From Fictibacillus norfolkensis (GTDB lineage: Bacteria > Bacillota > Bacilli > Bacillales > Fictibacillaceae): DNA of 64,000 nt. Both the position numbers and the translations under genes were made by a program. Below the pieces are notes generated by a model. That model was not told where the DNA came from. It saw nothing but the letters and a program-made list of their open reading frames with translations, and did not search any database. Numbering within the stretch: position 1 is the first letter of the stretch; every line of letters begins with the position of its first letter. Positions 18,394 through 27,547 of this stretch are shown here, one piece after another. The DNA lies in NCBI RefSeq assembly GCF_014836645.1, contig NZ_JACSQM010000004.1, positions 124,001 through 188,000 of the forward strand, read 5' to 3'.

Positions 18394-18909
18394 ATGAGCG
18401 ATTCAAAACTAGAACAAAATAAACAGGAATCTCAATCTTCATTTATGAGCAGAGTAGTTGGTGTTGGCTTCTTTGGAGGCTTGATCTGGGCTTGTTTCGG
18501 ATTTATTGCCTACTATTTAAATTTCTCAAAGGTAGGTCCCGCACTCGTTTTGGTGCCATGGGCACTTGGAAAGTGGAAAACAGAGTGGATTGGTCAACTG
18601 ATCAGTATTTTGATTATTGCTCTACTTTCAATCTTAGTCGCCATTGCCTATCGCTATGCGTTTGCCAAGATCAAATCCATGTGGGCGGGTATTCTTTTTG
18701 GTGTAGCACTGTGGGGAATCGTCTTTTTCTTGCTTCATCCGATCTTTCCAGGGTTGGAACCTATGAATACGATAGGTAAAAATACGATTACAACGACGCT
18801 GTGCATCTATATTTTATATGGTGTTTTCGTAGGTTACTCGATTTCATTTGAATACAGTGAACGTCATGGCCAATCCCAAGGAAACAAGGAATCAACACAG
18901 AGTTCGTAA
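18394..18909 (+). CDS. yqhR: YqhR family membrane protein
   Basis: A 171-aa integral membrane protein with a short charged N-terminus, four hydrophobic helices (about 25-48, 69-90, 93-113, 125-150) and a polar tail. It corresponds by place and pattern to B. subtilis YqhR, whose function is unknown. GTTGGAGGTGATC precedes ATG 18394. Confidence 0.8.
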   Translation: MSDSKLEQNKQESQSSFMSRVVGVGFFGGLIWACFGFIAYYLNFSKVGPALVLVPWALGKWKTEWIGQLISILIIALLSILVAIAYRYAFAKIKSMWAGILFGVALWGIVFFLLHPIFPGLEPMNTIGKNTITTTLCIYILYGVFVGYSISFEYSERHGQSQGNKESTQSS

Positions 18910-18986
18910 CTATTCAAAAGAACAGACGCTATGATAGAATGTTTTATGAACATTCTATTTTTTTATGCAAAGGCTAGGTGTTTCAG

Positions 18987-19439
18987 GTGAAAAACAGAAA
19001 ATATCTTGTTATAAACGGACCGAATTTAAACCGATTAGGTAAACGTGAGCCTGGCATATATGGTGCGCAAACTCTGGAAGATCTTAAAGCAGAACTTGTT
19101 TCATTCTCAAGAGAGCTACTCATGGATCTTTCGTTCGAACAGAGCAATAATGAAGGAGATATCATTGATTTCATTCATGGAGCTGAAGGTGAGTTTTGTG
19201 GTATCGTTCTAAACGCAGGTGCCTATACTCATTATAGTTATGCGATTAGAGACGCGATTGCCAGTGTGGATGTCCCCGTGATCGAAGTCCATTTATCGAA
19301 TGTGCATGCTAGAGAAGAGTTCCGACGCGAATCTGTTATTGCTCCAGTTACGATCGGACAGATTTCAGGATTTGGGTTTGATAGTTATAGATTAGCTCTT
19401 CAAGTTTTTCATAATCAATTCAAGGGGGATACATTATGA
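18987..19439 (+). CDS. aroQ: Type II 3-dehydroquinate dehydratase
   Basis: Dehydrates 3-dehydroquinate to 3-dehydroshikimate in the chorismate pathway, as a dodecamer. The 150-aa product carries NGPNLNRLG, the lid loop with catalytic Tyr25 (REPGIYG), the NAGAYTHYS histidine segment, EVHLSN and the EEFRRESV arginine. GTG 18987 is preferred over GTG 18978, with AGGTG 6 nt upstream and better fit to family N-termini. It overlaps the yqhT start by 4 nt. AroK at 1 kb acts two steps later. Confidence 0.94.
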   Translation: MKNRKYLVINGPNLNRLGKREPGIYGAQTLEDLKAELVSFSRELLMDLSFEQSNNEGDIIDFIHGAEGEFCGIVLNAGAYTHYSYAIRDAIASVDVPVIEVHLSNVHAREEFRRESVIAPVTIGQISGFGFDSYRLALQVFHNQFKGDTL

Positions 19440-20509
19440 ATCGTGTAGAACGGGCAAGACAATTATTCGATACGTTTGATATTGATGCACTTTTAGTTAC
19501 ATCTTCTTCAAACCGTTATTATTTAAGTGGTTTTAAAGGAAGCTCAGGAGTACTTTTGATCACGAGAGAAGAAGCGGTTTTAGTAACTGATTTTAGATAT
19601 AAGACGCAAGCTGCTGAACAAGCAGAAGGTTATCGTGTTGTGATGCACACGGGTCCTATTCCGCAAGAGGTTGCAAAGTTAACGAAGGAGCTTTCAATTT
19701 CTAAGCTCGGTTTCGAGCAAGACCATGTTACATACTCTACATACCGTACATATGAGACATAATTAAATAACAATACGACTGAACTTATTCCAGTATCCGG
19801 TCTTGTTGAAAAGTTGCGCTTGATTAAGGATGAATCAGAGATTAAGATAGTAAAGGATGCAGCATCTATTGCCGATGCCGCTTTTTCACATATTATCGAG
19901 TATATCCGCCCGGGACTTACGGAGCGGGAAGTATCAAACGAACTAGAATTCTTCATGAGAAAAAATGGAGCCATCTCTTCATCGTTTGATATTATTGTGG
20001 CTTCAGGCTATCGATCAGCCCTTCCGCATGGTGTTGCCTCAGATAAGAAGATTGAAACGGGTGAATTAGTAACCTTGGACTTTGGAGCATACTACAAAGG
20101 TTATTGTTCGGATATCACTCGTACGGTAGCCATCGGAAACGTTTCAGATGAACTGAAAGAGATCTATCAAGTCGTATATGATGCGCAGTTGCTAGGAATG
20201 AAAGGCATCAAACCAGGAATGACAGGTAAAGGTGCAGATGCGTTAACACGTGATTACATCGCTTCAAAAGGATATGGTGATTACTTTGGGCATTCTACAG
20301 GACATGGAATTGGCTTAGATGTGCATGAAGGACCAGCTCTATCAATGAAGTCTGATACGATTCTTGAACCGGGAATGCTTGTAACAGTTGAACCAGGTAT
20401 TTATATCTCAGGTGTAGGCGGAGTTCGAATCGAAGACGATGCACTCATCACAAAAGATGGCAATGAATCACTTACCCACTCTACTAAAACCCTTTTAACG
20501 TTAAGTTAA
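19436..20509 (+). pseudogene. yqhT: Xaa-Pro peptidase YqhT with an in-frame stop codon
   Basis: A metallopeptidase gene of the pita-bread (M24) family that would encode 357 aa, like B. subtilis YqhT. A TAA at 19760-19762, after TYRTYET, ends the first part at 108 aa; the same frame then continues without another stop to 20509. The downstream part keeps all metal ligands: the two Asp in TLDFGAYYKGYCSDITRTV, His in STGHGIGLDVHEGP, Glu in VEPGIYI and Glu in RIEDD. Frame and codon use are intact, so one base change explains it. It is either a recent nonsense mutation or a read error. A TTG at 19814 could restart the catalytic half but has no ribosome site. Confidence 0.82.
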
Positions 20510-20531
20510 GGTATTTCAGGAGGATAAAAAC

Positions 20532-21089
20532 ATGATTTCAGTAAACGATTTTAAAACAGGACTAACGATTGAGGTTGATGGCGGAATCTGGCAAGTTCTT
20601 GAGTTCCAACACGTAAAGCCAGGAAAAGGGGCAGCGTTTGTTCGCTCTAAACTTCGTAACCTTCGTACAGGTGGTATTCAGGAGAAGACATTCCGCGGTG
20701 GAGAAAAAGTAGCAAAAGCTCATATCGAAAACCGTAAGATGCAATATCTTTATGCATCTGGAGATACACACACTTTTATGGATAACGAATCTTATGAGCA
20801 AATTGAACTTCAAGCTTCTCAAATCGAATACGAGTTGAAGTATTTGCTTGAAAACATGACCGTTCAAATCATGACGTATCAAGGTGAGACGATTGGTGTT
20901 GAACTTCCAAACACAGTTGAGTTAGTAGTAGCAGAGACTGAGCCTGGTATTAAAGGCGACACAGCTTCTGGTGGAACTAAGCCAGCAACGCTTGAAACAG
21001 GCTTGATCGTACAAGTTCCTTTCTTCGTAAACCAAGGGGACAAGCTAATCATTGATACAAGAAATGCAGCTTACGTTTCTCGTGCATAG
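20532..21089 (+). CDS. efp: Translation elongation factor P
   Basis: A 185-aa tRNA-shaped factor that relieves ribosome stalling at proline runs. Lys32 in [10 protein letters not shown] is the residue that B. subtilis modifies with 5-aminopentanol. All three beta-barrel domains are present at usual length. TTTCAGGAGGAT precedes ATG 20532, 22 nt after yqhT, so it is probably cotranscribed with yqhT and aroQ. A terminator follows. Confidence 0.96.
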   Translation: MISVNDFKTGLTIEVDGGIWQVLEFQHVKPGKGAAFVRSKLRNLRTGGIQEKTFRGGEKVAKAHIENRKMQYLYASGDTHTFMDNESYEQIELQASQIEYELKYLLENMTVQIMTYQGETIGVELPNTVELVVAETEPGIKGDTASGGTKPATLETGLIVQVPFFVNQGDKLIIDTRNAAYVSRA

Positions 21090-21102
21090 GCTATAGTAAT
21101 TA

Positions 21103-21137
21103 AACCTCATTCCATTTTTGGAGTGAGGTTTTTTTAT
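21103..21137 (+). terminator. Intrinsic terminator of efp
   Basis: AACCTCATTCC at 21103-21113 pairs with GGAGTGAGGTT at 21120-21130 around an ATTTTT loop, followed by a T tract. Confidence 0.88.
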
Positions 21138-21248
21138 GCAGAAGACAGTTAACAAGATTGATGGCCCAACCAATGGACAGGATAAAATGGATGCAATGTT
21201 TGTTCGAGTTTAGGGTATCTATCATCTCCTGGTTGTCAGTTTATGTAG

Positions 21249-21370
21249 ACTCGCAGATATATGGCAAAAACTCGCGGGATTAATGCCAAAAATCGCGGAA
21301 TAAAGTAAGGAATTTCCTGATTGCCTTAAAAAATTTCAGGAATTCTTATCTAAAATACCCCACTTCGTAT
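21249..21370 (+). repeat. Dispersed ~120-bp element, copy A (three 21-bp units, hairpin, ATACCCCAC end)
   Basis: Units start at 21249, 21270 and 21291, each sharing a TCGC core 21 bp apart and reading roughly ACTCGCGGGATTAATGCCAAA. An imperfect inverted repeat follows (GAATTTCCTGA at about 21310-21320, TCAGGAATTC at about 21337-21346). The copy ends with ATACCCCACTTCGTAT at 21355-21370. Copy B with the same order and spacing is at 29484-29604. Confidence 0.8.
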
Positions 21371-21594
21371 TTGGTTGTCTTTAAGCAAATACAGGCTGTT
21401 ATAAGCTAAACTAGCTAAAAGGTTACATCCAATCCATTCTTTTCAACCACAAGTGTACTAAAATCAATGGAGCTGCTAGCCGCCATAGAAGTCTTCCCTT
21501 CTAGACAGTCTCAACCGCGTAGCATTTTATTATCATTCTATCAAAGCCCTCTCTATCTTCCCTTCTACCTTTAAACTTTAACCCACCTTTATTG

Positions 21595-21623
21595 GCATAA
21601 AGCGTAAATGTCCACCATACGTT
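21595..21623 (+). promoter_or_regulatory. Candidate SigE promoter of the spoIIIA operon
   Basis: GCATAAA at 21595-21601, a 14-nt spacer and CATACGTT at 21616-21623, about 34 nt before the spoIIIAA start. The -10 matches the SigE CATACANT consensus at most positions and spoIIIA is a SigE operon in B. subtilis. Confidence 0.5.
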
Positions 21624-21656
21624 TATAGTACTAGCCTCTTAAAGGAGTAATCGGTC

Positions 21657-22586
21657 ATGGAGACGATCTTTAGACTTTTTCCAGATAACATACAGCAAAC
21701 CTTGAAAAATTTGCCACCATCTGTCCTTCAATCTGTAGAAGAGATCAGGGTTCGAATTGGGCAACCGATAGAAATCCTTTGTTCCGGTAAACCAATCTAC
21801 CCAAATGAAGGCAAGATCTCGGCAGAAGAGTCGCAAGTATTGCTCAATCGATTAAGTCAGCACTCACTCTACGCACTTGAAGAGGAACTAAAAAGGGGCT
21901 ATATCACCATATCAGGCGGTCATCGTGTTGGACTAGCTGGAAAAGTGATCACTGAACATGGATTCGTAAAAGCCATCAAGGATATTAGTTCGTTTAACGT
22001 AAGGATAGCGAGAGAGAAAATTGGCATCGCTGAACCGTTGATTTCTTATCTTTTTCAAAAAAAATGGCTCAATACATTATTGATCGGTCCGCCGCAAACC
22101 GGGAAAACCACTTTATTAAGAGATATTGCGAGGGTTGTCAGTTGTGGCGTTCAACAAAGAAACATTCCTTCTTTTAAAGTGGGAATCGTAGATGAGCGCT
22201 CTGAAATAGCGGGTAGCATAAAGGGTGTCCCTCAACATACCCTTGGAAGACGTGTTGATGTTCTCGATGCATGTCCGAAAGCGGAGGGTATGATGATGCT
22301 CATTCGTTCGATGAGTCCTCAAGTGATGATCGTCGATGAAATAGGTCGAAAAGAAGATGGTGAAGCGATATTAGAAGCGATGCATGCGGGTGTTCAAATG
22401 ATTTTCACCGCACATGGCAGCTCTGTTGAAGATGCGATGAAACGTCCTGTGATGAAACCATTAGGAGATCTTTCATTGTTTGAAAGGTATGTTATCTTGG
22501 GCCGCGATAAAGGACCAGGAACGATTGAAAAAATTTATGACGGAGCATTGAACGAGATCTACAGATCATCTGGTGGTAGAGCATGA
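21657..22586 (+). CDS. spoIIIAA: Stage III sporulation protein AA (ATPase)
   Basis: A 309-aa mother-cell ATPase, related to secretion ATPases, that powers the SpoIIIA-SpoIIQ channel between mother cell and forespore. The P-loop GPPQTGKTT lies at about 144-152, and the VMIVDEIGRKEDGEAI stretch follows as Walker B. AAGGAGTAATC precedes ATG 21657. First gene of the eight-gene spoIIIA operon; it overlaps spoIIIAB by 4 nt. Confidence 0.95.
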   Translation: METIFRLFPDNIQQTLKNLPPSVLQSVEEIRVRIGQPIEILCSGKPIYPNEGKISAEESQVLLNRLSQHSLYALEEELKRGYITISGGHRVGLAGKVITEHGFVKAIKDISSFNVRIAREKIGIAEPLISYLFQKKWLNTLLIGPPQTGKTTLLRDIARVVSCGVQQRNIPSFKVGIVDERSEIAGSIKGVPQHTLGRRVDVLDACPKAEGMMMLIRSMSPQVMIVDEIGRKEDGEAILEAMHAGVQMIFTAHGSSVEDAMKRPVMKPLGDLSLFERYVILGRDKGPGTIEKIYDGALNEIYRSSGGRA

Positions 22587-23098
22587 TGAGTTGGTTAGGT
22601 GCGATCGCCATCCTTTCAGCCACTACGATCTTTGGTTTTGAGTGGGCAAAACGAGTAAGAGAACGACCTAAGAAGTTGAGAGAACTAAAAGTGACGCTAC
22701 AAGCCTTGGAGGCTGAGATCATGTATGGATCTACTCCGCTTCATGAGGCATTTTTGCATATTGGAAGACCTTTAAAAGAACCGTTGTCCACTTTCTTCCT
22801 TACCATTTCAGATCGATTAGCAGAAGGTGAACTTTCGGTGCAAGAAGCATGGGATATACAGTTGGCTGTTTTGGCTAAAGAAACTTCTTTTAAGATGGGT
22901 GAGATTGAAGTGCTTCGCCAATTTGGAGCGACTCTTGGCAGGCATGACAAAGAGCATCAGCAGAAGCAGATTCAATTGACGCTTGCTCACCTTAATCGTG
23001 AAGAAAAAGAAGCAAGGGACATACAAGAACGTTATGAAAAAATGTGTAAAAGTCTTGGGGTATTGATGGGACTTTTAATCGTTATTCTCTTAATGTAA
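22583..23098 (+). CDS. spoIIIAB: Stage III sporulation protein AB
   Basis: A 171-aa protein with membrane helices at both ends (about 5-20 and 154-170) and a helical soluble domain between them, like the GspF-type fold of SpoIIIAB. It is part of the basal complex of the feeding channel. Start ATG 22583 overlaps the spoIIIAA stop. Confidence 0.93.
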   Translation: MMSWLGAIAILSATTIFGFEWAKRVRERPKKLRELKVTLQALEAEIMYGSTPLHEAFLHIGRPLKEPLSTFFLTISDRLAEGELSVQEAWDIQLAVLAKETSFKMGEIEVLRQFGATLGRHDKEHQQKQIQLTLAHLNREEKEARDIQERYEKMCKSLGVLMGLLIVILLM

Positions 23099-23114
23099 CA
23101 AGGAGGTTTCACCA

Positions 23115-23321
23115 ATGGGATTGGATGTAAATGCGGTGTTTCAGATTGCTGGACTTGGCATAATCGTTGCGATGCTTCATACCGTTCTAAAGATGATCGG
23201 AAAAGAGGATTATGCTCACTGGGTCACTCTTTTAGGCTTTGTTGTTGCCCTATTTATGGTCATCACTCTTTTAGATGATTTATTTGAAAAGGTAAAAGGT
23301 GTCTTTTTGTTTCAGAATTAA
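23115..23321 (+). CDS. spoIIIAC: Stage III sporulation protein AC
   Basis: A 68-aa membrane protein with two helices (about 9-27 and 35-55). It is homologous to SpoIIIAD and part of the channel's membrane platform. AAGGAGGTTTCACC precedes ATG 23115. Confidence 0.93.
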   Translation: MGLDVNAVFQIAGLGIIVAMLHTVLKMIGKEDYAHWVTLLGFVVALFMVITLLDDLFEKVKGVFLFQN

Positions 23322-23334
23322 GGAGGGGGCCAGA

Positions 23335-23724
23335 TTGGAAATTATCCAAATTGTTGGTTTTGGGCTGGTTGCTGCATTCTTAGCCTTAGTCCTTAAAGAA
23401 CAAAAAGCAAATTTTGCTTTTTTGGTCACACTCATGGTTGGAGCAGGAATCTTTTTATTCTTGATTGATAAGATTGGACAAATTCTAACGATGCTTCAAC
23501 GACTTGCCATCAACGCAAACGTAAACATGATCTATGTTGAAACGTTGTTAAAAATAATCGGTATCGCTTATATTGCAGAGTTTGGAGCACAGATCACACG
23601 AGATGCTGGTCAGGGAGCTATTGCTTCTAAGATCGAACTAGGTGGGAAGATATTGATTCTCGTGATGGCGATACCAATTCTAACGGTTATTATTGAAACC
23701 GTTCTGACGCTTATTCCGAAATAA
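23335..23724 (+). CDS. spoIIIAD: Stage III sporulation protein AD
   Basis: A 129-aa protein with several membrane helices, one of them related to SpoIIIAC. TTG 23335 is chosen as start since AGGAGGGGG lies 8 nt upstream and the N-terminus LEIIQIVGFGLVAA then matches the family; the open frame begins earlier, inside spoIIIAC. Confidence 0.92.
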   Translation: MEIIQIVGFGLVAAFLALVLKEQKANFAFLVTLMVGAGIFLFLIDKIGQILTMLQRLAINANVNMIYVETLLKIIGIAYIAEFGAQITRDAGQGAIASKIELGGKILILVMAIPILTVIIETVLTLIPK

Positions 23725-23741
23725 GAAAGCGGGTTGTAAAG

Positions 23742-24926
23742 ATGCAGAAAGTGATGATGCGGACAAGTCTTCTTCTATTCATAATCTTTTCCTTCATCCT
23801 ATTTGGCCCCATAGAATCCGCATCAGCGAGCTCGATCACTTCAAAAATGGTAGATCAACAAGTTTCCTCCATGCAGTTAGATGAGATCAAACAATATTGG
23901 GATAGCATTTCCCAAGAATATGGCGGTTTCTTACCAGAAAGCCAAAAAGGAACCTTCCTTGAATTTGTAAAAGGAGAAAAAGATTTTTCAATAAAAGGTT
24001 ACATGCTTGGTCTTTTGAAGTTTATGTTTCATGAACTTGCTGTTCACGGAAAGCTGCTTGGAACCTTAATTCTGCTCACCGTTTTCAGCATGCTCCTTCA
24101 ATCCATTCAGAATGCTTTCGATCGATCCGCTATTTCAAAAGTGGCGTATGGCATTGTCTATATGGTCTTGATCATCTTAGCTTTAAACAGTTTTCACGTT
24201 GCCATCTCTTATGCGACAGAAGCGATTGATAATATGTTAAGTTTCATGATTGCACTTATACCCCTTCTTCTAGCTTTGATGGCAACTGTTGGAAGCCTTG
24301 CTTCAGTCGCCTTTTTTCATCCGGTTATCTTATTTTTAGTAAATACAAGCGGTCTATTAATAAAGAATTTTGTATTGCCACTTCTTTTTCTATCTGCACT
24401 ATTAAGCATCGTTTCTACGATGTCAGAGCATCACAAAGTTACTCAGTTGGCCAAGCTTTTGCGAAATGTCAGCATGGGAGCGCTCGCCTTTTTTTTCACA
24501 GTATTCCTCGGTGTAATGAGCGTGCAAGGTGCAACAGCAGCAGTGGCAGATGGCATTACGATCAAGACCGCAAAATTTATAACAGGAAATTTTATTCCGG
24601 TTGTCGGACGTATGTTTACAGATGCGACAGATACAGTTATGAGCGCTTCTATCTTACTTAAAAACTCGGTAGGCATAATAGGAGCACTCTTATTGCTTCT
24701 ACTGGCTATCTTTCCTGCCATCAAAGTTTTAATACTAGCTTTTATATATAGCATGGCTGCAGCCCTCCTTCAGCCTTTAGGCGGTGGGCCGATCGTTGAA
24801 TCATTAGGCATCATCGGTAAGAGCGTCATGTTTATCTTTGCTGCCCTTATGACGGTGTCTATTATGTTCTTTTTAGCGATAACGATTATAATCGCAGCCG
24901 GCAACGTTACACTGATGGTTCGATAG
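23742..24926 (+). CDS. spoIIIAE: Stage III sporulation protein AE
   Basis: A 394-aa polytopic protein. A cleavable signal sequence at about 1-29 (ends SASAS) leads a short external domain, followed by seven or so membrane helices from about residue 100. It is the largest membrane component of the SpoIIIA complex. Start ATG 23742 follows a weak AAAGCGGG-type site. Confidence 0.93.
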   Translation: MQKVMMRTSLLLFIIFSFILFGPIESASASSITSKMVDQQVSSMQLDEIKQYWDSISQEYGGFLPESQKGTFLEFVKGEKDFSIKGYMLGLLKFMFHELAVHGKLLGTLILLTVFSMLLQSIQNAFDRSAISKVAYGIVYMVLIILALNSFHVAISYATEAIDNMLSFMIALIPLLLALMATVGSLASVAFFHPVILFLVNTSGLLIKNFVLPLLFLSALLSIVSTMSEHHKVTQLAKLLRNVSMGALAFFFTVFLGVMSVQGATAAVADGITIKTAKFITGNFIPVVGRMFTDATDTVMSASILLKNSVGIIGALLLLLLAIFPAIKVLILAFIYSMAAALLQPLGGGPIVESLGIIGKSVMFIFAALMTVSIMFFLAITIIIAAGNVTLMVR

Positions 24927-24936
24927 GAGGTGAGTC

Positions 24937-25563
24937 ATGGCATTCTTAACCGAATGGATAACCAATATTATTATTCTTGTACTATTGGCTGGAGTCATTG
25001 AGCTGTTGTTACCTGGAAATCAATTTCAAAATTATATCAAGATGGTTGTAGGTTTGCTCATACTGCTTGCTATGCTCTCTCCACTGTTCAAACTAATAAA
25101 TTCAGATCTCGATCAAGTGTTTCTTGCCATGGATCTACCAGCTGCTGTGAAAGAAGACGAAATAAAAAATTCGATAGAAGAGAATAAAAGTGAAATACAA
25201 TCCGCTCAACGTGCATATATATTAGAGCAAATGGCTGTCCCAATGAAAAAACAAGTTCAAGAGGAGTTGAAACAGACTTATGAGTTAGAGATTGTCGATC
25301 TTCAAATTCGAACGGAAATTGGTGATGAGCCGTTGGAGCCTGAAGATATAAGGGGTGCCAAAGTGGTACTAGCCAAGTATCACGACCAAGCAGAAATCTC
25401 TGAAGTATCAGAAGTAGATGTGAGTGTATCTGATCCAGAGAGAAAAGAAACTCTCGAACAACCGGTTTCAAGCGAAGTCATCCAGTTCTTATCCAGTCAG
25501 TGGCAGCTGGATGCAAACCAAGTTGATGTACATTTGGAAGGGGGAGAGGAGTTATCCCAATGA
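24937..25563 (+). CDS. spoIIIAF: Stage III sporulation protein AF
   Basis: A 208-aa protein with two N-terminal membrane helices (about 10-27 and 35-54) and a soluble domain that in homologues shows a ring-building fold. GATAGGAGGTGAGTC precedes ATG 24937. It overlaps spoIIIAG by 4 nt. Confidence 0.92.
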   Translation: MAFLTEWITNIIILVLLAGVIELLLPGNQFQNYIKMVVGLLILLAMLSPLFKLINSDLDQVFLAMDLPAAVKEDEIKNSIEENKSEIQSAQRAYILEQMAVPMKKQVQEELKQTYELEIVDLQIRTEIGDEPLEPEDIRGAKVVLAKYHDQAEISEVSEVDVSVSDPERKETLEQPVSSEVIQFLSSQWQLDANQVDVHLEGGEELSQ

Positions 25564-26201
25564 AACGTTCATTTTGGGAACAGATAAAAAAACGGCTGCA
25601 GCTGAGTGATAAAGCAGGGAATAAACAAAAGTACTTACTTGTATTACTTCTATTGGGAATTTCTCTTATGTTTATTAGCAAGATGATAGACTCCCCTGCT
25701 CAAAAAAGTTCATTAAACGGACTAGTGCCAGAAACGAAGGTTAAATCAGAGGCGGTTTTTAAACAAGCTAAAGAAGTAACTGACAAAAATATCAAAACGT
25801 ATGAAGATCTTTACTCTAACGAACTGAAAGATCTATTAGAACAGATGCAAGGAGTTGGCAAAGTTTCTGTAATGGTAGAACTTTCAACAACAGAGAGAAA
25901 AGAGTTCGTTACAGATGATAGCACACAGAGCCAGACTACATCGGAAAATGATAAAAATGGCGGTAAGAGAACGATAGAAGATCAAAAGATAGATGAAAAA
26001 GTAGTAATCATCTCAAATGACGGCAGAGAAGAGCCGATCATCGTCACAACAGAAAAACCAAAGATTAAAGGTGTGGCTATACTGGCACAAGGGGCAGAGA
26101 ACATCCAGACAAAGTCTATGATCATAGAGCTCGTTAAGAAAGTTTTTGATATAGGTAGTGATCAAATTTTTGTAGGACCAAAAAATCCTGAGGGGGAATA
26201 A
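25560..26201 (+). CDS. spoIIIAG: Stage III sporulation protein AG
   Basis: A 213-aa protein with one membrane helix at about 25-42 and an extracytoplasmic ring-building domain. A charged Ser/Thr/Asp-rich insertion at about 118-145 interrupts it. In B. subtilis SpoIIIAG forms a large ring in the space between mother cell and forespore. GGGGGAGAGGAG precedes ATG 25560. Confidence 0.93.
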   Translation: MKRSFWEQIKKRLQLSDKAGNKQKYLLVLLLLGISLMFISKMIDSPAQKSSLNGLVPETKVKSEAVFKQAKEVTDKNIKTYEDLYSNELKDLLEQMQGVGKVSVMVELSTTERKEFVTDDSTQSQTTSENDKNGGKRTIEDQKIDEKVVIISNDGREEPIIVTTEKPKIKGVAILAQGAENIQTKSMIIELVKKVFDIGSDQIFVGPKNPEGE

Positions 26202-26205
26202 ACAA

Positions 26206-26718
26206 ATGTTATTGAAAAAACAAACCGTTTGGCTTCTGACTATGCTTAGCTTAATCATTGTGTTGTCTGTGTATTATATTACAGCACCTGGTGGAACAGA
26301 TGATCTTGCATATTTGGAGGCAGGAAAGAAGTCAGGTAAAGAAGCGACAGTTTCAGGTGTTGCAAACGATGATGTGTTTACTGCGCTTCGCCTAGAGCGA
26401 GATGAAGTTCGTGATGAGATGAGTGCTGATTATGTAGCTGTTGCCGGTTCTGAGGACGCTTCAGCTGAGGTTCAAGCTGATGCTTGGGCGAAGATGACTG
26501 AGCTTCAGTCACTTACTATGCAAGAATCAACAGTAGAAACATTGATCAAATCGATGGGATTCAATGATGCTTTAGTAAGCACGATGAACAATGAGATCAA
26601 AGTAATCGTAAAAGCTGATAAACTATCGAAAAAAGAAGTCGTTGAGATCATGAATGTTGCAAACGAACACCTTGGTAGCGGGAAAACAGTAGCGGTTGAA
26701 TATCATGCGTCCAAATAA
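26206..26718 (+). CDS. spoIIIAH: Stage III sporulation protein AH
   Basis: A 170-aa protein with one N-terminal membrane helix (about 7-25) and a C-terminal YscJ/FliF-like ring-building domain (about 75-170) that docks with SpoIIQ from the forespore. It is shorter than the B. subtilis protein (218 aa); the missing length lies in the linker after the membrane helix. GAGGGGGAAT precedes ATG 26206. Last gene of the operon, followed by a terminator. Confidence 0.93.
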   Translation: MLLKKQTVWLLTMLSLIIVLSVYYITAPGGTDDLAYLEAGKKSGKEATVSGVANDDVFTALRLERDEVRDEMSADYVAVAGSEDASAEVQADAWAKMTELQSLTMQESTVETLIKSMGFNDALVSTMNNEIKVIVKADKLSKKEVVEIMNVANEHLGSGKTVAVEYHASK

Positions 26719-26737
26719 ATAAGCGTAAAAGAGTATG

Positions 26738-26768
26738 AAAGCCGGAAATTCCGGCTTTTTTCTTTTTG
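26738..26768 (+). terminator. Intrinsic terminator of the spoIIIA operon
   Basis: AAAGCCGG at 26738-26745 pairs with CCGGCTTT at 26751-26758 around a short AAATT loop, followed by TTTTCTTTTT. Confidence 0.88.
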
Positions 26769-26860
26769 CGGTTTCATGATATATTGGATAGAAACTTAAA
26801 GCGTCATTCAAGTTTGCATTTCTTTGTGGCGGGAAATGATAGAAAAAAGTGAAGAGTAAC

Positions 26861-26898
26861 CGTAAACGCTTACAAAGTGAGGTGTTATCGTGTACTAT
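26861..26898 (+). promoter_or_regulatory. Candidate accBC promoter overlapped by a cre-like site
   Basis: TTACAA at 26870-26875 and TACTAT at 26893-26898 with a 17-nt spacer form a plausible SigA promoter about 130 nt before accB. The 14-mer at 26861-26874 reads TGTAAGCGTTTACG on the minus strand, one base off the CcpA cre consensus, and covers the -35. If real, CcpA would repress acetyl-CoA carboxylase here. Confidence 0.4.
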
Positions 26899-27031
26899 TA
26901 ACATGAACATGATTCTAATGTATCCACGAAAAAAGAAATGTGGTATATTACATGTGTTAAGACCTAGTCACAATAGAAGGTGCTAAATAAAAAATCTAAA
27001 CTGGATAGGATTGTTAGAAGGAGTAGAGATC

Positions 27032-27535
27032 ATGCTAAAAATACAAGAAATCCGTGAATTGATTAAACTTATTGACAAATCAAGCATCAACGAATTCAAA
27101 TACGAAAATGACGGCTCTAAGATCGTTCTTAAAAAGGACAGTGGATCAGTAGTTTCTTATGGAGCAGAAGAAGTTGTTTCTCAACCCGTAGTCACTCAAG
27201 CGCCACCAGTAAAAGAACAGGCTCCAGCAGCTGAAACAGTTAAGGAAAATACAGAAGTTAAACAAGAAACAAAACAGGCAGACGAAGATGCTAACTTACA
27301 TAAGGTAGTTTCTCCTATGGTAGGAACGTTCTATTCTGCTTCATCTCCAGATGTAGAAGCATTTGTTAAGCCAGGAGATAAAGTTTCAAAAGATAGCATC
27401 GTTTGTATTATCGAAGCGATGAAATTATTCAATGAGATTGAATCTGAAGTGAATGGTGAAATCGTAAAAGTACTAGTTGAGAACGGACAATTAGTAGAAT
27501 ACGGACAACCTCTGTTCCTTGTGAAAGCAGAATAG
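27032..27535 (+). CDS. accB: Acetyl-CoA carboxylase biotin carboxyl carrier protein
   Basis: The 167-aa carrier that swings carboxybiotin between AccC and the carboxyltransferase in malonyl-CoA synthesis. It has an N-terminal helical segment, a Pro/Ala/Glu-rich linker (about 50-85) and a C-terminal biotinyl domain with biotin attachment Lys131 in [11 protein letters not shown] 27032 has AGAAGGAG 8 nt upstream; the earlier in-frame TTG 27011 lacks one. It forms an operon with accC and yqhY. Confidence 0.96.
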   Translation: MLKIQEIRELIKLIDKSSINEFKYENDGSKIVLKKDSGSVVSYGAEEVVSQPVVTQAPPVKEQAPAAETVKENTEVKQETKQADEDANLHKVVSPMVGTFYSASSPDVEAFVKPGDKVSKDSIVCIIEAMKLFNEIESEVNGEIVKVLVENGQLVEYGQPLFLVKAE

Positions 27536-27547
27536 GAGGGTATGTCT

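Larger units (their letters stand above)
21138..21656. other. Gene-free region between efp and spoIIIAA
   Basis: No open frame here is convincing in 519 bases. In B. subtilis yqhV occupies this place; I cannot find it here. The left half carries the 21-bp repeat element at 21249-21370 and the right end a candidate SigE promoter. The bases between about 21371 and 21590 show nothing I can interpret. Confidence 0.6.

Noticed and set aside
21138..21656. yqhV homologue
   Set aside because: Expected here from B. subtilis order, but no frame of fitting length or hydrophobic pattern exists.
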